From contig OY101117.1 in assembly GCA_956465555.1 (NCBI GenBank), positions 1,550,001 through 1,614,000 of the forward strand: 64,000 nt of DNA. Direction: 5' to 3'. Origin of the DNA: Nitzschia sp. pyKryTriq1. Its lineage: Eukaryota > Bacillariophyta > Bacillariophyceae > Bacillariales > Bacillariaceae. The notes below the pieces were generated by a model that worked only from the letters and a program-made list of their open reading frames with translations, was not told the origin of the DNA and searched no databases. This document shows, in pieces, positions 20,410-34,051 of the stretch (the stretch's first letter is position 1; each line of letters opens with the position of its first letter). A program made the position numbers and the translations under genes.

Positions 20410-22608
20410 TTACGAACCTTGCTGCGCTCTTTGAACTGACGAGTCAAACTTTCCTCCAGGGATCTTGGTATCAATGCCTACCAAAGATTCATCCTCACCA
20501 GACATGGTAGATTCGAATTGCACAACAGTGCGGAGAAGAGATTTGGTCTCTTGGCGAAACATCTCAAGAAACTCCTCATACGAGACTGAAGGAAATCAAG
20601 ATGAGCTAAGAATGATACTCGCGAATGATTGTTCTCTCTGGTAGACTTACTCTTCCCATCGTTATCCTTATCACCCTGTTTGATAATCTGATCAATCTTC
20701 TCGGCAGTGCCTTCCTTCTTGCCCAAGAAATCTCGAAGGTTTTGCTTTGAGATGAAGCCTGAATCGTCAGAATCAAGCCTGTCAAAGGCTTCTGCCACAC
20801 GCTCTTCTTCAATATGCCTGCGTCAAGAAGAAAAATTGTTGTTTTGATTTATACGTCAGCTGTCGGGATTCAATCAAACGGAGCCACGGGATATGCAATG
20901 CATCGACAGGCCAGAAACTTACCCCTGTGCCTCAAGGGCCGCTGCAATAAACTCGGTGTACATAATGTGCCCATTATTGTTCACATCCTACAAGAAGCAG
21001 CAATCGTGGCGAACAATGTTGTAAGTCTTGTTTTACCATATGGAGACGTACGTGTACTCTACGTGACAACCCAGGATTGTCCTCCCACTTACAATGCTTT
21101 CAAAAATCTCCTTCATTTGCTCCTGTGGATAATTCATTTTATTCATCGCAGCCCTAAACTCTTCAAAAGAAATAACACCATCATTCCCCGTGTCAAATTG
21201 ATCAAAGATCTTCCGGAGCTCCAAAATTTCGTTGGCACTCGATTTGTGCGCAATGACCTAATAGAGAGGAATAGGAAAGGGGACAAAGGTGAGATTTGGC
21301 TAGTTTCCCCGGCCTTCGAATGCTCTACAGTGACCGTCACGTACATTGAGAGCAATCTTTTTGAGCTCTGATGTTTCCTTGTAATGAAGCAGACTCCCTT
21401 GAACAGCATCGGACGTGGTTTGGTCGGGGATTCGGTCTGATAGGGGGAATTCTTTCGACAGCCAAATGTGATTTAATGCTTGGCCCGCATCCATACGCTT
21501 CTTCGGATCCAAAACAAGCAACTTATTGATGAAATCTTTGGCTTCATTCGAGATGGGCTTCCAGTAGTCTTTTTCAAAAGAATAATCTGCCCGCATGATT
21601 CGATCAATCATAACCTTTCGTCGTTTGTGATAAAAGGGACGATGAGACGACAAGAGCATGTAGGTAATAACACCACATGACCACATGTCTGCTTTAGACG
21701 TATAGACGCCTTGCAACACCTGGGGCGACATCGAGTATAGGGTTCCTACGCCTTCATGCATGACTCCGATATGATTGTTCAGAAATTTCTTGCTTAGACC
21801 AACTGACAACGCGTGACGGAAGAAAGACAATGGAATTATCAAAGTCAGAATGGCACCCAGAAAAGCCACCCACCCGGGTTTTGTCGTCATTCTTACTCAC
21901 AATCAATAACTTTAATCTCTGCATTTTCGGACTTGTTCTCGAACATTATGTTCTCGAACTTCAAATCCCGATGCACAATCCCGTGGTCGTGCATGTATTT
22001 GACAGCCGACATGAGCTTTCCTGTGATTCCTGCCGAACGTTTTTCCGAATAGGGTAGTCGCGTGTACAAATCTCCACCGTCGCACAATTCCAAAATGATG
22101 TAAATTTGTTGCTTGTAGGTGTAGACTTCATAGGCTTTCACAATATTGGGATGATCCTAGCAGAACGCATCGTTATCAACAGTGTCAGTTTTATATTCGC
22201 ACCGAGGACAGCGCCACACAAAATCCAACCTACCAGTCCTTTCAGAATATTGATTTCATTTCGCAGCTCATCTAGAAATTGAGGGGACACGCGATCCAGC
22301 TGAATCGATTTGAGAGCATAGTCCACCTTATTTTGTCGTCGTTCGGAAAGTGACGAAGTGGTCTTTCCGAGATCCTTCTTGTTGTGCTTGGAGTGTTCTG
22401 AAACAAAAGCACTTCCACCTTCGCAGCCTTCTCGAATCTGGACGCGAGCCACATGGCCCATAGATCCCTGTCCCAAGACTTCCTGTTCTACATATTTCTT
22501 GTAGACATCATACTTCCGTTCGCGCAACATTCCTTCATGCATGGAAATATGCTCGGTGGTGTCACGAATATTGTTGTCATCCTTCGCGCTTCCCCAACAG
22601 TTTCCCAT
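20410..22608 (-). CDS. Calcium-dependent protein kinase (CDPK), seven exons
   Basis: Exons on the minus strand: 22608-22234, 22156-21901, 21802-21345, 21257-21093, 20987-20923, 20817-20651 and 20585-20410, giving 553 aa. All introns are GT-AG. It starts MGNCWGS, predicting myristoylation plus palmitoylation at Cys4. The kinase core shows GQGSMGHV, a short version of the N-lobe insert beginning GGSA, YALKSI, HRDLKFENI and DFGLSKKF (the DFG codon is split by an intron). The junction is VIAHKSSANEI. Four EF hands follow (FDTGNDGVISFEEF, DVNNNGHIMY, DSDDSGFISK, DKDNDGKISYEEF), more canonical than in its neighbour. It is far more intron-rich than the other three copies, so it is either older or the intron-retaining form. 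Confidence 0.9.
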
Positions 22609-23572
22609 GATTGCTGATAAATAAACCTCTTTAATCCTGACTTGCTCTGTTTTAGTTATTTCTCTTTTGATACCCTTGGTTGTTGTGCGTTGATGGTTAC
22701 CCGAACAAGAAGAAGATTCTTCGAGGTTCGACCATGCATCGGAATGCTATTAAAATGACGGCAGGCGTTCGTGCTTTTCTCATCGATATTATAACAAGTA
22801 TCGGCGATACCTGGTACCGGCACGTTTTACCGGTGTAGCTTGTACAGGTAGGCTTCGCCAGGCAGCGCTCATTATTACCAGGTGTATTGGTTCGTTTGTC
22901 TTCTGGATTGGCCGAGATCCAGAGCCAGCCGACCCACACGTACTGCCAGGTACAAGTACCGGTAAGTACTGTACACCTGGTACATACTGTACAGCGGTAC
23001 CTGGTATGTGTACCGTCGTCTACTGTCCAAGTACCCAGTAGACTGTACTTGTACGTACCAGGTACTACTGTACAAGTACCAAGTACCACTGCGTAAGAAC
23101 TCTGACGACCGACGGAACACGCGGGGGAGCAAAAGGAAGAGGGCGAAGCCCAGATCTAGGACGAGTGAGATGACCCCTGAGTGGGAAATAGAAAAATTAG
23201 ATATTTATCTCTATTGACAGTTGATATTATCACACAGGGGCAACAACTTCCAAGGAAAGAAATGAAGATTGCACAAATTGCGAGTACTGTAGATGATTAT
23301 TTTTTTGCGTTCTCTGTTCTGTAGCAAGCATCCATATACCCATTTTTGGCTCCCCGAAGCACGAAGCAACTTTCACTCCTGTTCGGTGCCTCGTCTTACT
23401 CTTGTTTCTACTACTGGTACGGGTATCTGCTATCCCATTCAAAAGTGGAATATCAGCTGATACTCTCATCATTTTCATTCAAGAGCTCCGAAAGCGAAGT
23501 AACTGTAGTAGGAGCGGCCCGCCGCCGCCGCCGCCGTCTCACTCCAGAACTACAAGGCAAGAAAGTACGATT
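22609..23572. promoter_or_regulatory. Divergent promoter region with a dense GTAC cluster
   Basis: Separates the divergent CDPK and MscS genes. Between about 22812 and 23088 I count 19 GTAC tetramers in roughly 277 bp, where about one is expected by chance. They are arranged as GTACCGG, GTACTGTAC, GTACCTGGTAC, GTACAAGTAC and similar units. The open frames crossing it are short and their content is repeat-driven. The cluster lies about 200 bp from the CDPK start and 480 bp from the channel start. Confidence 0.7.
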
Positions 23573-26500
23573 ATGGCGAGCGCTTTCAACACGAACAATA
23601 ACAATAACGGCTCTGCGCTTCCCCCACGGTACCCTCAATCCTCCGTGGAGTATGGGAACGACGAAAAGCATGATTACCCTTCCACAAAAGATTACAAGAA
23701 ATTTTTGGAAGAGGATCAAGCCGAACAGGGATTGCTCGAGTCGGTAGAATCTCGACGGGGCAAACAGCCGACACAAAATAACAAAAGCAAAACGAATTCT
23801 GAGTGGCAACCTGCAGTAGAAGGAGAGCGACCGCCATTTCCCGATGTTCCATTCCAAGCCTTGTACAGTGCGTGGAATGAGGCGGACACCACCAAGTCTA
23901 CCATCCCCCCTCCACCACCGCCAGGAGCTGCGTCAAATAATTTAAATCGGCATCGTTCCAACACGTCTTCCATTACCATGGATCCATCAACTCTTAAATC
24001 AGTGGCAGGAGAAACGGCATCGCGGACTAGCAATCAAACAAAGAGTGGTGGGGGGAGTGCCAGTCGAGGATCTAGAAGTAGGAGTAGTTTATTGTCAAGA
24101 GGACTAGGAAGTCGAAGTACGGGGACGCAACCGAATTACGCCGAGATTGCTCATAAGATGCGTCGCATGAACAGCATCTCGGGAGGAGATTGGGAAGCCA
24201 ATATCACTCCTCCTATGTCCTCTAAGGTTGCGCACTCCACTATCACGACAATGACCGGTAGTCATCGCCGCCATCCGTCAAGGGCGCGGGCCCTATTGGA
24301 CGCGATTCAAGAAAAACCGCTGTCGAACGACTTTGTCAGTTTTTCGTCCGGTGGCAAGTTGGACGACCCCTCATCTTCCGCCAGGCGAGTGGGTATTTTT
24401 GAAGGAATCGGAACCCCGGGAGCTCCCACCGATGTCGGAGCCTCCTCCTTGGCCATGGAAGATTCCAACACCGATCAACTCATTACAGGGGCCATGCAAG
24501 TCGAACGGCTCTTTCGCAACGAGGGCGATCCTATGGATGAGCACGAGGCTGCGATTGCCGAAGAAGAAGAAGCCGAGCTGTATCCCGAAGTAAACGAGTG
24601 CTCCTCGGTAATACTCGAACCGTTTGATGGAGACCCCAGAAATTTGCCGGGTGTCGTGGAGGAGACGTTGGAAGAGAATGACGAAACACAGCCACTTACC
24701 ACCGGTCTCTATTCGTACGGGACTCCCAGCAATACGTCGGACAGTGATCCCAATGGACGCATTGGAAATATCAAACGCGGTGCGATTGCCGAAGATCGTC
24801 GAGAGGCTCTTAAGCAACGCCGACAAGCTGTGGGACGATGGAAGCTTTGGAAACGTCGTGTGAAGGGATGTTTTGGTGATCCAAGATATTTGTTGGATCT
24901 CTTTTACCACCTCGTGGTATCCTCTCTTTCCTTCAAGGCGTCAGCGCCCCTGACTTTATTTGCGGCCATCTTCTTTTATCAGCTAGGTGATCCGTCACCC
25001 GAGTTTTTGCCGGGCCAAGCTAGCATTTCATGGTGGCTTCTCTTTTTGGCGCGCCAATGTTTCACCTTGGATCTCGCCCGCGTCTCCCAATGGATCATTA
25101 TCGATGGTATTATTCTTAGTTCCCGCACGGCAGTCCGCCTCTTGGGTCCACTCTGTACACTGGTCGCAATTCAAAGCAAGGGATGGCCTTTTTGTGGTTT
25201 TGCCTGGGCCGTTCTTGATTTGTTCATACTACATGGGAAAAACAAGTTTCAGCAGCATTGGTTGTATTGGACGGGCGTTGCCTTGTACGAATACGGCAAT
25301 ACCGGACTTTACTTGTTGGATTGTCCCGTCTATACGCGCATTTTACTAGCGTCTATGGTGGCAGGAATGGCCACAACTGGGAAACGGACCATTGTGGCCT
25401 TGTATTTTGGCCGACGCACTTTTGGTACGTACAGTAGTATTTGGTGATGGTTTTGGCATGTGGGTCTGCAACAACTGCATCCTCCTCACAACTCTGGTTG
25501 CTTCGCCTCTCTACTCTTAGTGGAATTCAAACCTCGACTCGAAAAGATACTTCGCGAAGTTATTGTCCTAAGTGAAGTAGCCGAGCTGGCCATGGAAGCG
25601 GAAATCCTGGAAGCTTCGGTCAACAATGTAGCAGGTCAAGTCCAGTCCGATCGCGACAGATGCCAAATGAGAACTCAAGGTTCTGGTATCATGTCGGCGA
25701 CGGTCCATTGGTCTCCAGCTTTGAACACGGTTGGAAAGAGAGTCGACGAGGTGGACGACGAGGACGATGATGAGGATAGTGACGCCGATGATAATGCGTC
25801 GGATGATGATGCGTCGATAGGAGCCAATCAGTTCAGTGCGAGTGGAAGTCATGACATTTTGTATCTGTTGGAGCAGTGGGATGAGCCCAAGAATGTCATG
25901 GACAAGGTGAGCATTTTGGATTTAGATTGGAGCCCAGAACAAAACAGAAGTACTGTAGCTCACTTACGCGTCGTCGTGTCATCTCCACATAGACTTCCAA
26001 TACCTCGATTAATGATATCTTGAAATTTCGAAGAGCACTTTCCTTTATGGATGACGCCCAGCCGTTTGGAGGGGCGTTCGGACCGGCACATAATCGCGAC
26101 GCCGTTGTTCGATCCTCCGAGTACGTATTTCGTCGCCTCTTGACGTTGTCAACAGAATCTGAGACGCTTCCGTTTGAAGCATTGGAAATGTTGGCACACG
26201 AAGGAGACGTGGATGGCCCCCTCGATCGCGGCAAGCTGAAAACGATCAAGAGAATGTTCCGACCTGACAAGGACAAACAATTGAGCCTCATAGATTTTGT
26301 CAAGGCCTGTGACGGTTTGTACAAGAAACTACGGTTCTTTCGAGCGTCCGTCGGAAATGCTTCCGTTATTGATCACCACTTGGAATCAATCATCGATTCT
26401 GTCTTTTACTTTGTGCTCGTTCTGGTCCTCTTGTCAGTGACTGGCTTGAACCCTTGGCCCTTGCTAGTTTCCATCTCTACGTTGTTGGTCTCGATCTCCT

Positions 26501-27353
26501 TTGCCGTTGGCTCGAGTGCAAGTAAATACATCGAAGGAATTCTTTTGATTGCTGTGCGGCGTCCGTACGATCTCGGCGATCGTATCTATATGATGGATCC
26601 CAGTGTGATCAATAGTGATCTTGGAATCATGGTGAGCTGGTTCATTGAAGGTAAGCAACAGCCCAAGAGTGCAGCGAGGAAATGTGGAGCGGAATTTATT
26701 CGCTAACGAATCCATCGTCCTTTTTAGATATCAACCTCTTCAACACAACCGTTCGATATGCCGCTACGAACGAGACCGGGACGATCAATAACGGTTCCAT
26801 TGCCAACATGCGCATTGTGAACGGAAATCGATCCCAGAATGCGGTTGTGTGGTTCCAACTCCCCTTTCGCACCAAGATTTTGCGCGACGGAAGAATGGAT
26901 GCTTTGCGAGCTATGCTCGAACAATATGCCCAAGACCACCCAAAACAATGGCATAGTTATTCGTATTGTCGTATTGATAAAGTCCATGCCGAGAACGACA
27001 AGTTGGTTGTGACGGTTGGATTTCAACATCGTAGTAGTTGGCAAGACTTGGCTGGTATTTTGAACGCCAAATCGGAGCTCATGTGCCATGTTCTCGAATA
27101 CGGAAAGAAGAACGAACTTAACTACGAAGACTTGCCCACACGACAGCTGATGTACTATGCGGGTCGTCTCAAACAAGGTGGGTACAAGGAACATCGTGAC
27201 AGTCTTCATGAGCCCGAGAATATCGTTAACGACCAAGAGGACGATGTAGGGATTGGACTACGAAGACGAACGAAGCAGGCGTCTTTGGCAAGCACCCACA
27301 CCGACGCCAATGAAATGTTCTTGTCTCAGGTCAAACGATCACATTGCGATTAA
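23573..27353 (+). CDS. MscS-family mechanosensitive channel with EF-hand-like segment
   Basis: Four exons: 23573-25424, 25521-25906, 25993-26650 and 26728-27353, 1173 aa. The first 430 residues are hydrophilic and Ser-rich. From about 445 there are several membrane segments (LVVSSLSFKASAPLTLFAAI, SWWLLFLARQCF and others), the block RRTFVEFKPRLEKILREVIV spanning the first intron, and an acidic loop (VDDEDDDEDSDADD). An EF-hand-like stretch PDKDKQLSLIDF follows, then two more membrane helices (VFYFVLVLVLLSVTGL; LLVSISTLLVSISFAVGSSA) and the MscS beta-domain entry ILLIAVRRPYDLGDRI. This is the plan of plant MSL10-type and yeast Msy channels, which open on membrane tension and pass ions including Ca2+. 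The EF-like loop lacks the usual last Glu. It sits among the CDPK genes. Confidence 0.85.
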
Positions 27354-27733
27354 ATCTTCTAGCAAAGAACTGAGTAGAATAGCCGCTCCTCAGCATCCAT
27401 AATTTCTATTATAGCATTTCGTGTAACACGCGATACTACGGTACGTGCTATATTACTAGGAGTTTCATCCCATACTAGGCTCATAACCTGGTATTATCGC
27501 ATGACAACAACACAACTGCGCGGCGGACGAAGGAAGTGCGTTTTGCTAAGGGCGACGTGACAAAATCGACGATGATGCGATGATGATGATTCAAGTTCCT
27601 ACCGGTACACTTGGAGCATGTACATTGTACATCAATCCAACTCGATGAGTTTCAAATTGTTTACTCGTACACTGAATACTAGTCTCCTTTAACAACTCCC
27701 GATCTACGCTAGCTGCGCTACGCACACTGCACC
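27354..27733. promoter_or_regulatory. Promoter region of the PPIP5K gene with GTAC sites
   Basis: Contains ACCGGTACACTTGG and CATGTACATTGTACATC at about 27602-27632 and one more GTAC near 27667, within 135 bp of the start codon. There is a GATGATG microsatellite near 27570-27590. No gene is seen. Confidence 0.5.
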
Positions 27734-30700
27734 ATGTCCACGAATACAGACAACGCTGATACGATGACAACGGCTTCAGCAGACGCCGTCGTCAACAGGG
27801 TGAGCTTTCCACCGCCGCCCGTACCGACCGTGACGATTGATCCCACCGCGATGGAGGTAGGACCGCTGCTGGTGGAGGGAGAGCGTCTGGTCCCCATCAA
27901 ACCGCCCAAGCCCCCGCAGAAAAAGCCAGGACATGTCAAGAATCGACTGTCCACGCAGATTCCGAATATCCCGGCGGCCGTGGCCCCCGCCGAGGGAGAA
28001 GGCTGCGATCGGATTCGACTGGGAATCTGCGCCATGGCCAAGAAGGCTCGCAGCAAACCAATGGCAGAGATTCTGAGTCGACTGGATGAGAAGGACTTTC
28101 ATGTCATTTTCTTTGGAGATGACATGATCTTGAATCATCCAGTCGAAGAGTGGCCGCAGTGCCAGGTGCTAATCGCCTTCTTCTCCAAGGGATATCCTCT
28201 GGACAAGGCGAGGGAGTACGTCAAACTACGAAAACCATTCATTTTGAACGACTTGGAAATGCAAGATGTCTTGAAAGATCGAAGAAGAGTCTATGATTTG
28301 CTCCAGGCGAGTGGAATCGATGTCCCCCGGCATGTCTATTTGAGCCGCGATGACTACGTCAGCACCGGTATGGGGGATGGCGATGGACGACGGGATCGAG
28401 ACGTCCAGGAGTTTGACGATCATATCGAAGTCAACGGCGTTAGTATCCACAAGCCGTTTGTGGAAAAGCCAGTGGACTCGGATGATCACAACATTGCTAT
28501 TTACTATCAATCCTCGGCTGGTGGCGGATGTAAGAAGCTCTTTCGAAAGATTGGGAACCGCAGTTCAGAATTCTATCCCGAAGTCAATGAAGTACGCCGA
28601 GATGGGTCCTATATCTACGAAGAGTTTGTGGAAACACAAGGGACAGACGTCAAAATGTATACCGTAGGACCTGAGTATGGGCACGCAGAAGCGAGAAAGT
28701 CGCCGACCGTCGATGGGAAAGTGCAACGCAATGCGGACGGGAAGGAAATTCGTTTCCCCGTCATATTGACGTTTGGAGAAAAGGAGATTGCACGTCGCAT
28801 TGTTCTGGGTTTCAAGCAGTTTGTATGTGGCTTTGATCTGCTTCGTGTACAAGAGGGTCACAATATCGTGCCTTATGTCTGCGACGTCAATGGATGGTCG
28901 TTTGTCAAGAATAGCCGGTGAGTCAAACAGCCAGTCAGCCAACAAATATTTTCAATCGAAACTATGTTGCGCCAGGTTTGCAAGAATCATTTCTCACACA
29001 ATTCTGTTTTGTATTGCCCGATTATATTCCGATCACAGAAAGTATTACGATGACTGCGCCCAAATTTTATCCGAACACATTTTGGCAGCCGTCAAACCCA
29101 AGAGCCTGCGCGGGTTTTCTACCTTGGATCCTCTCATTACCACCAGCAACAATCTCATGGACGATATTGCTGAAGAACCTCCTAACAAATTTCCGATTTT
29201 GAACCGTGTCGCTCGAATGCTACAAGGAGAGCCGCAAACAAGTGATACACGATCCGACGATGCCGGTTCGTTAGGCGGTGCGACAGGAGTGACCTTGTCG
29301 CCCTCGCGGTCCGAGCATTCCACGACTGGATTCAACAACACGGCAGCGACCACATTGGAGGAAGGTGCTCTTCCAGTACGAGATTTACCTCACAATTTAA
29401 TGTCCGAACCTGCTTCGTTGGTCGCGTCGACATCAAGCTCTGTGGAAGATCTCACCAAGCTGGATTTCAAAAAGAAAGAGACGAAACGCTCCTCGGAAAT
29501 GTCAGCAAATCCGGAAGGAGTTCATCAGGAAGAATTGCGTTGTGTCATTGCTGTAATTCGCCACGGAGATCGCACACCCAAACAAAAGCTCAAGGTCAAC
29601 ATGACAGAGCCTCTCATTCTCAAGTACTTTATGGACCATACAGACGATCCTGCCAAGGATCTGAAAGTCAAGGCCAAGTCGCCATTGACGGAATTTCTGG
29701 TCACTGTGAAAGCTATTTTAGCCGAGAAAGAAAAAGAAAAGCTCGAAGCTGCTGCCAAGGGTGTCGTCATCAAGCAAAATATGAAAGTGATCAACCAACT
29801 AAAGCACATGCGTGACATCCTGGAGAGATGGAAGATCAGCGGACTCAACCGAAAATTGCAAATCAAACCAAAAACTTGGGAGGAAGACGACGAATCTGGT
29901 GTCAAGAAGTGTAAAGAAGTCCAACTAGTGCTCAAATGGGGTGGCAACCTTACCAAACTCGGCGAGAATCAAGCTATTAAATTGGGTGAGCGGCTGCGCC
30001 AAGGTCTTTACCCGGATGCTCCAGGTGGGGGCATCCTCCGTCTGCATTCTACATTCCGACATGACCTCAAGATCAAAACCAGTGACGAAGGCCGCGTTAT
30101 GAAGACAGCCGCTGCCTTTGCCAAGGGACTTTTGGAGCTAGAAGGAGAAATCCCTCCCATCCTTGTATCTTTGGTGCACAAAGAAAAGGGTAGTATGCAC
30201 ATGTTGGATCCTTCCGGCGACAAGGAAGTGAAACTTGAGCTTGACGAATGCAAAGAACGAATCACAGCCAACTTGCAACGCGATATTGACTGGCGCGAGA
30301 CTACGGAGGAAGACCGAATTCAGATGGTAGGACCGAGTGATCTTCATTCGATGCGCGATGCCCTTGCAGAAATAGGAAATCCTCGCAAGGGCTTAATGGA
30401 AATATATAAGACCATGGGGCATCTCATCGATCAGTTGGAAGAAATGCTCGACATGATGGGAAGTGGTGATGAGAAGAGGATGGACGGAGGCGAAGGGCTC
30501 AAGGGTGACGATGAGGACGATGTTGCCCTCAGTGGTGTCAAGCTTTACAAAGGCGAGACGCTACTGGAACTTACTGAACGATGGAAGTTCATTTACAAGC
30601 GTCTTTATGACCCGGACGAAGACGTCTTTGATCTTTCGAGGGTTCCAGATGTCCACGACAATGTGCGATTTGATGTTCTTCATAACCCCCACTTGGGATT

Positions 30701-31778
30701 GACGAGTACGCTCGAAAAATTGTATGAGTTGGCGAAGAGTATGGCGGACTGCGTTGTGCCCCAGGAATACGGGACAACGATCGCTGAAAAGCGGAGCGTA
30801 GGAGTAAAAATTTGCAGTCCTCTGTTGGAAAAGCTTCGGTACGATCTGAACATTGCACGTACAGACAGCAAGGCAGACATGCGGTACATGATCAACATGG
30901 ACTACTCGGCGGACTTGCCTATCAACACCATGGGGAGACGCATCCGCACTCGGTTGTATTTTACATCTGAAAGTCACCTTCATACTATGTTGAATTGCCT
31001 GCGATTTGCAGGCGGGGAAGGTTGCAGGCCAATCTTGTCGAAGCAAGGAATGGAGTATATCAACAATACTCGTGAACTGTGTTACCTGACCCAAATTGTC
31101 ATCCGACTGTTCGAGGACACGTCGCGAGCCATGAGTGATCCACGCCGATTTCGGGTTGAGATCCTTTTCTCGGCGGGCGCCACTGCGACGCCGCTTCATA
31201 TCCACGAAGCCAACAGAAAAAGCGATCTTACTCGTCTGGATACGGCACCGCTTGAGCTAGTGGGGCGGGAGGATCTGACTTGCCAAGAAGTAGAAACCTT
31301 CTTCAGCTCGGCCATTATGGAAGGGGGGCATGTAAGTGAAAACGACGTTGCGTCGACTGCGACGGCTGAGAAAAAGAAACCTCCTGCAGTGTCCACAGAA
31401 AAAGCGACAACGGAGGCAGGTGATAGCCCGCAGCGCAAATGCCGGACTCTAATGCAAAGGACTTCTGCTGTCCTGGAAGAGGACGAGGGAAGTGAAGGGC
31501 CTACCATCAAGGCTACGGCACTTTCTGGGAAAAGTCCCGACAAACACGGAGCCTCGTCGTCAAGCCTCGGATCGTTCGATGGTGTGGACGCGTATGATAC
31601 AATACCCGAGGAAGACGAATCAAAGGATGTGCCGGCTCAAGGTTTCGAGACAAGATATTTTTGGTCGGCTGTGGCGGCGGGGACACTGTTGCTTGGAGCG
31701 GGTTGCTTGGTGATGGCGTTAAGTTTGGGCGGTGAACCCCGCGGGTACCGACGTAGAACAACAATTATTCGAACCTAA
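27734..31778 (+). CDS. VIP1: Inositol hexakisphosphate / diphosphoinositol kinase (PPIP5K, VIP1 type) with C-terminal membrane helix
   Basis: Two exons, 27734-28917 and 29039-31778 (121-nt intron), 1307 aa. The N-terminal ATP-grasp kinase is recognisable from [16 protein letters not shown] through [37 protein letters not shown] and [20 protein letters not shown]; the last block is completed across the intron. The C-terminal histidine-acid-phosphatase-like domain starts at [14 protein letters not shown]. The family makes 1-InsP7 and InsP8 and links phosphate and energy status to signalling. The unusual part is the end: after a disordered acidic linker a single hydrophobic helix (about residues 1274-1295, [20 protein letters not shown]) precedes a short basic tail, the layout of a tail anchor. 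Family members are normally soluble. Confidence 0.93.
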
Positions 31779-31866
31779 GAACAACCATCGGAGTGCAAGA
31801 AAATCAAACGTACTAGACAAAAATTTAAACAATACAGGCGCGCGTATCGATGCAAGTCCCCCAAAA

Positions 31867-34051
31867 TTAAGTGGTCAAGGTGTGTTGTTTGGCGGGGTCG
31901 TGTTTCTCCAGAAGAAATCCAGCACGAGCCTCAAAATCCTCTTTCCCCCCCGCCGAATCAACACTCGTGGGCTGCATGAGAGATTGTGGAATCATCTCAA
32001 CGCCCAACGACTTCATGTTCTCTTCCTTCTCGGTTTCCTGCTTGGTCTCCCACAAAGCCAAGAATTCACCGTAGGAGATGCGTTTGTCCTTGGTCAAGTC
32101 GGCTTCTGCAATGATTTCATCGATCTCTTCCCCAGGAATACTTTCCCCCAGAATTTCAGCCAAGTTTTCAGCAGAAATGTAACCAGAGTCATCGCTATCA
32201 AGGCGATCAAATGCTTCGGCTAGGCGTTCTTCGCTAATGGCCCCATGCGCCTCGATGGTGGCGGCAATGAATTCTGTGTATCGAATTCTTCCCGTTCCAT
32301 CCATATCCTGGAATCAAAGAAATCCACGAGGTGAGAGATCGCCCCATGAGACCTTGATTTGTGGTCGTTGCACACCGCACATAACACTTACCACCGCGTC
32401 AAACATGGTCTCCAAGTCTGCTGCTGAGTGACCGAAGCCTTTCATGGCCTCACAGAACTCTTCAAATGAGATTGAACCATCACGACGAGAATCGTATCTC
32501 TGAAACACCTTTCTCAATATTCCAATCTCCTCGGTACTAGATTTGTGGGCGACCACCATCAACGCCATTTTCTTGAGTTTATTGTAACCCGCAAAGCGCA
32601 ACATGGAAGCGCGAGCCAATTCTTCTTCTTCTTCCAAGGGGGCACGGATCGTAGCAGAATGCCGTCGGTTTAACCACGTCGAGCGCAATGCAGTGTCGGC
32701 ATCCACGCGTTCCTCTGGATCCAAAACAAGAAGATCTTGAATGAAATCCTTGGCCTGAGCTGAAATCCTTTGCCACTTTCGTCCCTTAAAATCATACTCG
32801 CCCTTCATAATCTGCTGAATAATTTTCGGCCGAGTCTTTCCGTAAAAGGGGAGTTGAGAAGATAAGAGCATGTATGTGATAACTCCAATAGACCACATAT
32901 CTGCTTTCTCGTTGTATTTGCCCTTCAATACTTCGGGGCTCATGGTGTAGATTGTGCCCACACCCTCAGTGAGATGATCATCTCCATACACTTTGCTTAG
33001 TCCAAAATCGATCAACTTGATCTCCGACTGTGGGTGATCACTGACAAAGAGAATGTTTTCGTACTTCAAATCTCGATGCACAATCTTTCTCGAATGCATG
33101 TAGGATACAGCGCTCAAGATGGAGCTGGTAATGCGGGCTGCATGATCCTCGGTATAAGGATCTCTTGCATACAAGTCACCGCCGCCACATAGCTCCATGA
33201 TAATAAAGATTTCTTTCTTGTGCTCGAATGTCTCAATGGCTCTGAAAGACATCAAAAGCAAGAAATCGGTATTGAGAATCAAACTCTCTTCTGTCGCCCA
33301 AGCTTTGCACTCTGACCCAAGATTATAAGAAAACATACCTTACGATGTGGGGATGATCCAAACTCTTCATCACTGCAATCTCGTTTCGTAGCTCGTCGAT
33401 ATACTCTTGCTTCGCAACGTGACTCAAAACGATCGATTTCATCGCATACGTTATTCCATTACTAGAGGTGGAACCGTAAGACGAGTCATCCATGGAAGCG
33501 TCAGAGCCGGTGGAAAGTGCCAAGGCATCTTCCTTGGTAGGGAGCATGTTTGAAAACGATCTGCTGGAAAGGGTGTTCGATCCCTCGGAACGGACGGATG
33601 ACCCGCGATCGCTGTCCTTCAGGCTCGCATCCACGCAAAAACGAAAAATCCCTCCCACGAAGGGAATATTGAGACATTCCTGGGTTCGTTTTTGCTGCTT
33701 CACGGCATCCTGAATCTCTCGACGTGCCGAACCTCCAATCTTATTTCTGCGTTTGCGAACGAGCCTGACCGAGCCCATGGATCCTTCGCCCAGCACTTTG
33801 GTGACTTCATAGAAATAGAAAGGATCTCGATCAACCTGTTCGCGGGTTAGGTTGCCTCTTAGTTTGTCATACTTTTGCTGACTGCCACTCCCGTTGCTTC
33901 TGTGACTGGACTCGCTGGCAGTCGATACCGTGGTTGTGAGGGTGGAGATAGAGGGATACGATCCAGCGGCTTCGCCTTCACAGACATCTACGGTCTCCCG
34001 AAAAGAGACGCGCGCCTGTGAAACGATCTCTGCCGAAGAGAATGCCGTCAT
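31867..34051 (-). CDS. Calcium-dependent protein kinase (CDPK) with N-lobe insertion
   Basis: Three exons on the minus strand: 34051-33339, 33241-32392 and 32307-31867, 667 aa. The N-terminal about 80 residues are Ser/Thr-rich with no myristoylation signal. The core has GEGSMGSV, a long insert with GGSARR and CLNIPFVGGIFRFCVD, then YAMKSI, HRDLKYENI, DFGLSKVYGDD and SPEVLKGKYNEKADMWS. The junction VVAHKSSTEEIGIL is followed by EF hands YDSRRDGSIS, DMDGTGRIRY (split by an intron), DSDDSGYISA and DLTKDKRISY. It is very similar to the CDPK at 34.8-37.2 kb, with which it is divergent, so the two are inverted duplicates. The conserved Ca2+ ligands suggest an active sensor kinase. Confidence 0.93.

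Noticed and set aside
22697-23132. Minus-strand frames in the CDPK/MscS promoter
   Set aside because: They arise from GTAC-rich repeats (Tyr/Thr/Val/Cys-rich peptides) and lie in a divergent promoter.
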